Source: Bacteroidota bacterium (GTDB lineage Bacteria > Bacteroidota > Bacteroidia > Bacteroidales > ML635J-15). From it: a stretch of 64,000 nt of DNA. Location: positions 1 through 64,000 of the forward strand of contig JAKQEK010000253.1 of the NCBI GenBank assembly GCA_029558535.1. Reading direction: 5' to 3'. Positions 37,171 to 45,066 of the stretch are shown piece after piece; position 1 is the first letter of the stretch; every line of letters begins with the position of its first letter. Made by a program: the position numbers and the translations under genes. The notes below the pieces were generated by a model. The model worked only from the letters and a program-made list of their open reading frames with translations. It ran no database searches and was not told where the DNA came from.

Positions 37171-38592
37171 CTACCAGTATCGTTTTACTTTATAAAACTT
37201 AGTCTTTTCAAAAACAATAACTTCTGAAAATGTTATTCTTTTAAGTGAAAAAAAAGCAGCATAAACTCGGTGAAAGAAAAAAATAATTTTAAAAATGTTG
37301 AGAAGCGGCAGTTTAATTAATAAAATAATCAGTTTTTTTAATTTGGGAAATTGGACTGCAATTGAAAATAGATAATGCAGCCTTTCTATTCTTTTTATAT
37401 CTCTGCCTTTAATTAGGCTTTTACTGTATAGAAATGAGTTTTCGAGCATGTCTATATCTACATTAAAATAATTGTTTCTAATTGCGTAATCTGCAAGTTT
37501 TGTCATTGGATATGGTTGGTATATGGAATTCCAAGCGTAATTTGGTTTACACATAATATTTATATCAAGAGTTTCAATAGCATTTTGCAAATTTTCTTTT
37601 GGAAGGCATAAAATATTTACTGACATGGTTCTAATGTTGTATTTATTAAATAGCTTTGAAGATTCTAAAATCTGTTTGGCACTAATATCCCTATTAAGTA
37701 ATTCAATTCTTATATAATCATTCCCAGATTCAATACCATAGATAATTAACGTACAACCTGCATCTTTGAGTTTTTTGATTAGTTGTTCGTCAATTAAGTT
37801 AACTCTAACTTGTATTTCGAAATTCAAATTTATCTTTTCTTTATATTTTTCACAAAACTCAATTGTCCATTTTCGATTAATTGTAAAAACATCATCTTGA
37901 AAATGGAATACTTTTACAGAATGGTTTGTTTTAAGTATCTGTAATTCTTCAATTAAATTGTCAACGCTTCTTTGTCTTAAGTATCTTCCTTTATTTTTAA
38001 AAATTTCTTTGTTTGCATGGTTAAAGCAATATGTGCAATTGTACGGGCAACCACGAGATGCAATTACATCTCTTCTTTTCATTTTTCTATAATTGGCATA
38101 ATAGTTAACTATGCTTCTATCTGGGAAAGGAAGAGAATCTAAGTTTGGACATAAATCTGCCAGGTCATTTTTAAAAACCTCATTATTAATTTTTACCCAC
38201 ATACCAGGAATATTTTTTACATCTATACCTGATTGTAAGTTGTCAACTAACTTCAAGAATGATACTTCGGCTTCACCTCTGCATAAAATATCAATTCCTT
38301 CTTTATAAATAAAATCAGGGAAAAAAGTGCAGTGTGGACCTCCGAAAACAGAGATGAAATTTAAATTATTTTTAAGTTTTATATTTATTTTTTGATAATA
38401 TATGTGTGTACCTGTAATAACCGAATAAGCGATGATATCAGGTTTTAACTGTTTTATGGTTTTTATATAGTACTTGTCCAATTTAACATCAACGTATAAG
38501 CACTGGTGTCCGGCTTGTTTTAATATGGCGATTAAAGTCATAATGCCTAAAGGTTCATAATTTGCGTATTTATATAAAAAAATAATTTTCAT
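37171..38592 (-). CDS. B12-binding-domain radical SAM protein
   Basis: A 473-residue protein: MKIIFLYKYANYEPLGIMTL, VFGGPHCTFFP, CRGEAEV and LPFPDRS, then C182-x3-C186-x2-C189 (CPYNCTYC), with YLRQRSVDNLI after it. YVDVKLDK lies in place of DxHxxG. It is the last gene of a four-gene minus-strand string (42192 to 37171) and shares the YEPLGIM start, Cys positions 182/186/189 and the SIYQPYPxTxLA(D/E)(Y/F)A segment with 39346-40749. The C-terminal ~60 residues are basic with aromatic clusters. It abuts the convergent gene at 35701-37170 with no gap. Confidence 0.85.
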   Translation of the reverse strand: MKIIFLYKYANYEPLGIMTLIAILKQAGHQCLYVDVKLDKYYIKTIKQLKPDIIAYSVITGTHIYYQKINIKLKNNLNFISVFGGPHCTFFPDFIYKEGIDILCRGEAEVSFLKLVDNLQSGIDVKNIPGMWVKINNEVFKNDLADLCPNLDSLPFPDRSIVNYYANYRKMKRRDVIASRGCPYNCTYCFNHANKEIFKNKGRYLRQRSVDNLIEELQILKTNHSVKVFHFQDDVFTINRKWTIEFCEKYKEKINLNFEIQVRVNLIDEQLIKKLKDAGCTLIIYGIESGNDYIRIELLNRDISAKQILESSKLFNKYNIRTMSVNILCLPKENLQNAIETLDINIMCKPNYAWNSIYQPYPMTKLADYAIRNNYFNVDIDMLENSFLYSKSLIKGRDIKRIERLHYLFSIAVQFPKLKKLIILLIKLPLLNIFKIIFFFHRVYAAFFSLKRITFSEVIVFEKTKFYKVKRYW

Positions 38593-38603
38593 TGATTACA
38601 GAT

Positions 38604-39344
38604 TTAAACTTTTTTGGACATTTTACACTTAATCAAAGTAATGATAATTTTTAAACCATCTTTTAATTTGATTTTTTTTCCTTGCTTTTTTGTCCTTGGG
38701 TTGTAGCTAATGGAAACCTCTTTTATTTTAGTTTGCTTCAGAACTTTTGCAGTAATTTCAGCTTCGAAATTAAAACCATTCGAAATAAATTCCATTGTTT
38801 TGATTAAACTAATATCGAATGCTTTATAGCATGTTAGAACATCTGTAAGTTTAGAGTTAAACAAGATATTACAAGTATATGTTATTATTCTGCCTCCTAA
38901 CATTGGCAAAATCGCTTGTCCTATATGAGTTCTAAACCACTTATAATTCTTTTTTAGTTTATTCTTATCAATGTGTCTCGATCCATAGCAAACTAAAGTT
39001 TCGTTGTTTAATATAGGTGAAATGACTGATGGTATATCTTTGGGATCATACTCTAAATCTCCGTCTTGAATTATTATTATGCTTCCCGAACAGTAAGATA
39101 ATCCTGTTTTAATTGCAGCTCCTTTCCCCAAATTTTTATTATGAACAAGTATTTTAAAATTGGGAGTTTGCTTAAACTTATTGAAATCTTGTTTGAAAAA
39201 ATGAGTGCTTCCGTCATCAACTGCAATAATTTCAACACAAACTTCATTATTGAAATTAATCTTTAAAACATTTTCGATTACATTGGTTACGTTAAGCTCA
39301 TTATAAAATGGAATTATCACAGATAGTTTTTTCTCCATCTCCAA
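38604..39344 (-). CDS. GT2 glycosyltransferase, dolichol-phosphate-mannose-synthase-like
   Basis: A 246-residue protein with the GT-A start SVIIPFYNE, the nucleotide-binding VDDGST, NLGKGAAIKTGLSY, and the metal-binding QDGDLEYDPKD (~93-103; D-x-D). This is the layout of polyprenyl-phosphate mannose/glucose synthases (DPM1/GtrB-like), but with no clear C-terminal membrane helices. Such enzymes supply polyprenyl-phosphate sugars, the donor type used by GT-C enzymes such as those at 5419, 30433 and perhaps 42839. It sits between two radical SAM genes with gaps of 1 and 11 bases. An alternative start is Met3. Confidence 0.87.
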   Translation of the reverse strand: MEMEKKLSVIIPFYNELNVTNVIENVLKINFNNEVCVEIIAVDDGSTHFFKQDFNKFKQTPNFKILVHNKNLGKGAAIKTGLSYCSGSIIIIQDGDLEYDPKDIPSVISPILNNETLVCYGSRHIDKNKLKKNYKWFRTHIGQAILPMLGGRIITYTCNILFNSKLTDVLTCYKAFDISLIKTMEFISNGFNFEAEITAKVLKQTKIKEVSISYNPRTKKQGKKIKLKDGLKIIITLIKCKMSKKV

Positions 39345-39345
39345 T

Positions 39346-40749
39346 TCAAGTTTTAGCTCTTATTCTTAAAAAGACTTCTTTTACAGAAAGTCTTTTAAAA
39401 ACAAAAATAACATAAAAAACTCGATATAAAAAATACATAGATTGAAATATTTTATTTGCAGGTATTTTAGTTAGTAACTTAATTATTATTATAAGTTTGG
39501 GATATTTTACCCCAAATGCAAATAAATAATGTAATCTTTCTAATCTTTTTATATCAGGGGAAATAATTACACTTTTTCCATATAGGTAGTTTCTGTCAAA
39601 GGAGGCAACATCACCAAAATAAAAGTTATTTTTCTTTGCAAATTCTGCAAGTGATGTGCCTGGATAAGGCTGGTAAATGCTATTCATTGCATATGTTGGC
39701 TTTGCTAGTGAGTTTAGTTTAATTGTTTCGATAGCATTTTCTAAAGTCTCTTCAGGTATTCCAATTATATTAAAAGTATTAATTTTAATTTTATATTTTT
39801 TTAATAATCTTGCCGAATGCAAGATTTGTTCATTTGTTATTTCTCGATTTAGAATATCTTTTCTAATGTGCAAATTGCCTGATTCGATACCAAATTGTGC
39901 AGAATAGCAACCAGCCTCTTGTAATAATTTCGCAATTTCTTCTGTAACTAAATCTGCTCGAACATTTACTTCAAAAGGAATGTTTAATTTAGTATTTTTA
40001 TACAGAGTGACAAATTCTGACAACCATTTTTTATTTAATATAAATATATCATCGTGAAATTCTAAAGATTTGGGATTATAAATATTTGTAAGAGTTAATA
40101 TCTCTTTGATTACATTTTCAGGACTTCTTCTTCTAACTTTATGTGATGACTTCTTGTACAAATCTCTATATGCGTGGTTAAAACAGTATGAACAATCATA
40201 TGGACATCCTCTCGAAGTTATAGTCCTTATTCTAGTTCGCTTTCTATATAGTTTATACTTATTAATCAGTTCTCTATCTGGGAAAGGAAGTGAGTCTAGA
40301 TTTGAAATTAATGGCCTAACATTATTCTTAATAATTCCTGAAGCTGTCTTAAACCAAAGGTTTGGGATATTGTAACCAGCAAGATTGAAATTAATTTTAT
40401 TGACTAAATCAAGCATTGGATATTCACCTTCTCCACGGCATATAACATCTATTCCGTCCTCATAAATTAACTCTGGGAAAAAAGTAGCATGAGGCCCTCC
40501 AAAAACTGACAAAAATTTGAATTCTTTTTTTAACGCATTGTTGAAATCACAATATCTTTTCCAATTGTTAGTAGTTACTGAATATGCAATAATATTTGGA
40601 TTTATTTTTTTTATAGTTTTATAATGTTTTGATTCAAATTTAATGTCATATAATTCACATTGATATCCCTTGTATTTTAATAATGATGAAATATGCATTA
40701 TCCCAAGAGGCTCATAATAATCAAAATTATGGATGAACAGAATCTTCAT
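39346..40749 (-). CDS. B12-binding-domain radical SAM protein
   Basis: A 467-residue protein: MKILFIHNFDYYEPLGIMHI, VFGGPHATFFP, CRGEGEY and LPFPDRE, then C182-x3-C186-x2-C189 (CPYDCSYC) and KVRRRSPENVI. LYDIKFES stands where DxHxxG is expected. It is closest to 37171-38592. The stop is one base before the start codon of the GT2 gene (39344), so the two are probably co-translated. Radical SAM class and B12-type fold are clear; whether it binds B12 and what it acts on are not. Confidence 0.86.
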   Translation of the reverse strand: MKILFIHNFDYYEPLGIMHISSLLKYKGYQCELYDIKFESKHYKTIKKINPNIIAYSVTTNNWKRYCDFNNALKKEFKFLSVFGGPHATFFPELIYEDGIDVICRGEGEYPMLDLVNKINFNLAGYNIPNLWFKTASGIIKNNVRPLISNLDSLPFPDRELINKYKLYRKRTRIRTITSRGCPYDCSYCFNHAYRDLYKKSSHKVRRRSPENVIKEILTLTNIYNPKSLEFHDDIFILNKKWLSEFVTLYKNTKLNIPFEVNVRADLVTEEIAKLLQEAGCYSAQFGIESGNLHIRKDILNREITNEQILHSARLLKKYKIKINTFNIIGIPEETLENAIETIKLNSLAKPTYAMNSIYQPYPGTSLAEFAKKNNFYFGDVASFDRNYLYGKSVIISPDIKRLERLHYLFAFGVKYPKLIIIIKLLTKIPANKIFQSMYFLYRVFYVIFVFKRLSVKEVFLRIRAKT

Positions 40750-40755
40750 TAGTTA

Positions 40756-42192
40756 CTATTTAATATTAATGAATAATCTAAATGGAGCAGTAACATAATA
40801 AAACAGGACTGCCTTTAACGAAGGTCTGTACATCACAAATGTTAAAATATATAATCGAGAAATGAATAAAATTAACCTATAAATTGGCTTAAAAGGAAGA
40901 ATAATTAATACTTTAATAATTTTTGTACTTTTTGGGTTTTTAGAAGCAATAATAAAAAGAGAATGAAGTCTTTGTATCTTATTTTTGTCTTTTGAACTAA
41001 TAAAACTCTCTCCTGCAACTAAACTGTGTTTATCTTTAAAGTTGTCAACAGACTCATTATAATATGAATTTTCGATTGCATATGTAGTTAGTTCAATTCC
41101 CGGAAATGGCTGGAAAATAAAGCATAAAGGATAATCAATCTTTGCCCTCTGATTTAGATATAATGTTTCTAAAGCATCTTCTATACCTTCGCTTGGTAAA
41201 TTTAGCATACTGAATGCTAAAGTTTTAATTTTAAATTTTTTTATAATTTCAGTCGCAGAAATAATCTGATGGTCAGAAATATTACGTTTGAGTATTTTTT
41301 TACGGATAGATTGATTTCCGGATTCTATTCCAAAATATATCGCAATGCACCCCATATCGGATAATATTGAGATAGTCTTTTCATCAATTCCATCAACTCT
41401 TGTATATGCTTCGAATGGCTTATTTATTCGTTCACGATAAAGAGGTGCGAATTTTTCTAACCAAATATTGTCAAGTGTAAATATATCATCATTAAAAATG
41501 ATTAACTTTGTATTAAATTCTTTAACGGCAAATTCAAGTTCATTTATTACACTTTGTGTTGACCGCCTTCTTATATATTTGCCCTTTCCTTTATAAATTT
41601 GTTTATAAAAATGATTTATACAATAAGTACACTCGTAAGGGCAACCTCTTGAGGTCATTATATAATAAGTATCCAAACGGCGATAAAAGTTATACTTAAA
41701 AATTATTTTATAGTTTGGAAAAGGTAATATGTCGAGATTATTACATAATTCTCTTAATTCATTTTTAAATATTTCCCCATTTTTATCTTTAATCCAAAAA
41801 TTTTGTATTCTTGTGATATCAAGTTTTTTAGATATTTTATTAGCTAATTCAAGAAATGCATATTCCCCTTCTCCTATACAAACAGCATCTACGTCTTTAT
41901 TGTAAATTATTTCCGGTTTTATTGAAGCATGAACTCCTCCGAAAACAGAAAAGAATGAAATCTTGTTTTTTAATTTGGTGTTAAGATTTCTAAAATATGA
42001 CCAAGTGAAGCTTACTATCGAGTATCCAATTATATCAGGAGAATATTCTTTGGTCTTTTTTATATAATTTCTTTCAAATTTTGTATCGATAAATTCTGTT
42101 TGATGACCGTTCGCCATCAAAATAGACGATAATGTCATAATTCCTAAAGGGACTGCATTTAAATCACTTTTATAAATAAATAGAATTTTCAT
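40756..42192 (-). CDS. B12-binding-domain radical SAM protein
   Basis: A 478-residue protein: MKILFIYKSDLNAVPLGIMT, VFGGVHASIKP, IGEGEYAF and LPFPNYK, then C184-x3-C188-x2-C191 (CPYECTYC) and YIRRRSTQSVI. FIDTKFER stands where DxHxxG is expected. It is the first gene of the four-gene string ending at 37171; two -7 matches lie upstream (42215-42222 and 42231-42238). The last ~50 residues contain a hydrophobic stretch (PIYRLILFISRLYILTFVM) that may contact the membrane, like other members of this subgroup. Confidence 0.85.
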   Translation of the reverse strand: MKILFIYKSDLNAVPLGIMTLSSILMANGHQTEFIDTKFERNYIKKTKEYSPDIIGYSIVSFTWSYFRNLNTKLKNKISFFSVFGGVHASIKPEIIYNKDVDAVCIGEGEYAFLELANKISKKLDITRIQNFWIKDKNGEIFKNELRELCNNLDILPFPNYKIIFKYNFYRRLDTYYIMTSRGCPYECTYCINHFYKQIYKGKGKYIRRRSTQSVINELEFAVKEFNTKLIIFNDDIFTLDNIWLEKFAPLYRERINKPFEAYTRVDGIDEKTISILSDMGCIAIYFGIESGNQSIRKKILKRNISDHQIISATEIIKKFKIKTLAFSMLNLPSEGIEDALETLYLNQRAKIDYPLCFIFQPFPGIELTTYAIENSYYNESVDNFKDKHSLVAGESFISSKDKNKIQRLHSLFIIASKNPKSTKIIKVLIILPFKPIYRLILFISRLYILTFVMYRPSLKAVLFYYVTAPFRLFINIK

Positions 42193-42214
42193 TAAAGCTA
42201 TACTAAATAATACA

Positions 42215-42238
42215 CAAAATTATTTATAAGCAAAGATA
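42215..42238 (-). promoter_or_regulatory. Two candidate -7 elements for the 42192 operon
   Basis: On the minus strand, TATCTTTG (42238-42231) and TAATTTTG (42222-42215) both fit TAnnTTTG. The first is identical to the -7 elements at 5164 and 30191. No -33 TTG at standard spacing. Confidence 0.4.
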
Positions 42239-42309
42239 AGATATTTAGGTTTGCTAGACTGGAGATATATCAAAATTATATAGAATCACATCAAATAAAC
42301 TTAAATTCA

Positions 42310-42846
42310 CTATTTAAACAAATAAACTAACATTTTTTCTAATCCGATAATATCTGAAATGCCAAATAACTCATTTTTTTTACTTAATTCTAAAGTAATT
42401 ATTAAGTTGTTTTTAATGGATAATACAAAGTCAATTTGAATCACATTCACATTTATCTTTTTAATAACGCAAAAAGCTGGGCTTAAAAACCTTATTGTTT
42501 TTAATATTATATTAGTCTTTTGTTCTAAGCTTAAGCTTTTAAGATCTTTAAGAATCATTGAGTCCTTATTAATTAATATTGCATTATCAATAGCTGAATT
42601 TATTTTATTTGATAATATTTCTTTATTGGCAATAATCGGATGACACTGGCGACATTGGTTTCCGATTATAAAGGACCAAAAGTCTTTTTCAACATTCTGA
42701 AAACTATTGCATGAAAAATCAATTATTTTAAAAGTACTAATAGCATTATCTTTAAATTTATAAATCTTAATCAATGATCTTAATCCAAATAAGCAAAACG
42801 CTATAGTAATTATATAAATAACAAAGTAATATAAATTTTTATTCAT
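42310..42846 (-). CDS. Small membrane-anchored protein with a CxxCH motif
   Basis: A 178-residue protein with one N-terminal hydrophobic segment (~5-25) and a soluble domain. It contains C65-R-Q-C68-H69 within GNQCRQCHPI. CxxCH is the haem-attachment motif of c-type cytochromes, but a single motif in an unrecognised domain may equally be a disulfide. The rest (LSLEQKTNIILKTIRFLSPAF, then a beta-rich end) is not recognised. The start overlaps the large membrane protein gene 42839-44935 by 8 bases, so the two are probably made together, as partners in one complex. A 117-base gap separates it from the radical SAM gene downstream. Confidence 0.7.
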   Translation of the reverse strand: MNKNLYYFVIYIITIAFCLFGLRSLIKIYKFKDNAISTFKIIDFSCNSFQNVEKDFWSFIIGNQCRQCHPIIANKEILSNKINSAIDNAILINKDSMILKDLKSLSLEQKTNIILKTIRFLSPAFCVIKKINVNVIQIDFVLSIKNNLIITLELSKKNELFGISDIIGLEKMLVYLFK

Positions 42847-44935
42847 TGATTAAAACAGTTTTATTAATTTCTTTCTTCACGTAAATTTTAATTATTTCAA
42901 GTTTTGATATGCTATCTTCTGCATACCTAATTTCATCAACATCAAAGTAAGATTCATAAAAAATTGCAAAATTAGGCATCTTCCCGTTATTATTAATTCG
43001 TAACACGACTTCTTCTAAAACCCGAGAATGTTTTTCGGGATTGTATTCATTTATTGTAATTGTCTCAATATTATTATGAATTTCTTTTGGATTATAAATA
43101 AATTGATTGTTATAGGCTTTGTAATACTTAAATATCCCTGTTGAGTACTCTTCAATAATTAAATTCAGATTATTTTTTTGAAATAATATAAAAAAGCTAA
43201 AAACCAATAATGCTATATTTGTTATTTTAAAATTATATTTATTTATTATACTTATTATTTTAATATTTTTTTCTACTAATCTTGAGATTATAACTGATAT
43301 AATATTTAATTGAATCATTGTCCCTATTAGAATCGAATTAAAAATTCTTTCTGAAAATAGTATGTTTTCTTTACTAGGGATAAAGAATGGTAATGTCATA
43401 ATAAAAAGTATAATACTTGAAAATATAATGATTATTGTCAATTTCTTCTGGGAATACTTTTTAAATGGATTTAACTTAATCATATATATTGATATAATCA
43501 ATATTGCAGGGATAAGTATTGGTAGTTGGAGTAATAATTTGTAGATATAAATTAGCCATTCTCGTAATCCTAATATTGCATACCTAAATATATTTTCTAT
43601 GTCTTTAATTTGTATACCACCCTGTCTAGTAAGCCTTGAACTTGTCCCAGGAACTAATAATATAAAAACTAAACAAATTAAAATAATAAGAATTGTTGGT
43701 AAAATATCTTTTACTTCATATTGTCTTAATGCGAGTGCTAATAAATATAGAATAGTAGCGCAGAATAATACTATGAACATTTCATTTAATCCTATTGATA
43801 GAATTACGAATACTGAACTTGAAATGAAATAAAATATTTTCTTTATATTTCTTTGCGGATATGAAATGTATCGATAAAAAAGTACCCAAAAAATAGCGTA
43901 AAAACACCATGGATATAGATTGACGAAACTACAGAATCCCCAATAGAGATTTGCAAATATAGACGGCGAAATTGTGAAGTAAATTAGAACAAAAACTAAT
44001 GAAAACAACAGAATTTTCTTTTTATCGATTTCATTTTTAGTAACAGTTCTAATTATGTAATAAGTAGAAAAAATGAAAACTACAATGGAAATAATTGGGA
44101 TTAATTTGTAAAATTCAAATCCAAAAAGTGAAAATGGATTATATGCATGTAAAAAATATGTAGAATACCTACCGTCATCAAAAGATAGTGAATAAAATAA
44201 CGAGTCTTGTAAACTGCCAAATCTAGTGCTCAGACTTAAAGCAATTTCTTCCACATTTGGGAAAGAATATAGTGAAGCCAAAACTAGCCAAAAATAGCCC
44301 CATACCAAAATTAAACATATAAATAAATAGTTTATTAATTTTATAGTTTTATCATTAAAAGTTCTAAAGAGGAAAAAGATGTATATGGAAGCTATTAATA
44401 GAAATAGTACTAAAAAAAGGAATTTATTGAAAAAAACTTTAGAAACAAATATGAGCTTATTTACAAGATTCTTTTCTGTATAGTATGGAATTTCGACATA
44501 ATATTGTTTCTCATTTTTCAGAAACGCTACACCAGGATTTTGTCCAGATTTAATAATGCCAAAAACCTTATTGTTTATTAAGATATCAATACTATCTGAC
44601 AAAATTTCTTCAGGTATCTTCACGCAAATTTTATTTAAATACAATTCACTCAGTGTGAATGTTTCATTAACTGAAACTGTTTTTAGAATATTTTTTCTAC
44701 CTAAAGAACTCTTGCCAAAAAATGTTATTTTTTTATTAAATGTATTTTCATTGTTAGAGATAACTTTTATTTCTAAAGTTTCAAAAATTGATATCCTTGA
44801 TATATAAGTAGATAATAACGCTAAAAAGCAAATTACAGAGATTATATAAATGGCAGTTGTTTTACTTTTTAAATTCTGGGCCTTCAATACTTTTAAATTT
44901 AAGGTATAACCTACAAATATAATTATAAATGTCAA
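42839..44935 (-). CDS. Large polytopic membrane protein, GtrII/DUF6056-like
   Basis: A 698-residue protein with an N-terminal helix (~28-48), a beta-type soluble domain (~50-165), and about ten membrane helices. After the first core helices comes FSFDDGRYSTYFLHAYNPFSLFGFEFYK, an acidic pair in a loop as in GT-C glycosyltransferases and in the DUF6056 and GtrII groups. A soluble C-terminal tail (~620-698) follows. Its layout (helix, soluble domain, helix, GT-C-like core) parallels the protein at 30433-32694 although the sequences differ. Start: the ATG at 44935 is the only Met near the beginning. Likely transfers a sugar from a lipid carrier; the assignment to a family is tentative. Confidence 0.6.
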   Translation of the reverse strand: MTFIIIFVGYTLNLKVLKAQNLKSKTTAIYIISVICFLALLSTYISRISIFETLEIKVISNNENTFNKKITFFGKSSLGRKNILKTVSVNETFTLSELYLNKICVKIPEEILSDSIDILINNKVFGIIKSGQNPGVAFLKNEKQYYVEIPYYTEKNLVNKLIFVSKVFFNKFLFLVLFLLIASIYIFFLFRTFNDKTIKLINYLFICLILVWGYFWLVLASLYSFPNVEEIALSLSTRFGSLQDSLFYSLSFDDGRYSTYFLHAYNPFSLFGFEFYKLIPIISIVVFIFSTYYIIRTVTKNEIDKKKILLFSLVFVLIYFTISPSIFANLYWGFCSFVNLYPWCFYAIFWVLFYRYISYPQRNIKKIFYFISSSVFVILSIGLNEMFIVLFCATILYLLALALRQYEVKDILPTILIILICLVFILLVPGTSSRLTRQGGIQIKDIENIFRYAILGLREWLIYIYKLLLQLPILIPAILIISIYMIKLNPFKKYSQKKLTIIIIFSSIILFIMTLPFFIPSKENILFSERIFNSILIGTMIQLNIISVIISRLVEKNIKIISIINKYNFKITNIALLVFSFFILFQKNNLNLIIEEYSTGIFKYYKAYNNQFIYNPKEIHNNIETITINEYNPEKHSRVLEEVVLRINNNGKMPNFAIFYESYFDVDEIRYAEDSISKLEIIKIYVKKEINKTVLINE

Positions 44936-45066
44936 TAAAGCTAAATACTATTACGGTTATTATTGTTTTTTTATAAAAATTTGAAAAATTAGAAAAAAAT
45001 GATTATTTTTACAAATTAGAAGTGAGAGAATTTTTCTTTTAACAGGGGTTTTATAATGTCATAATT

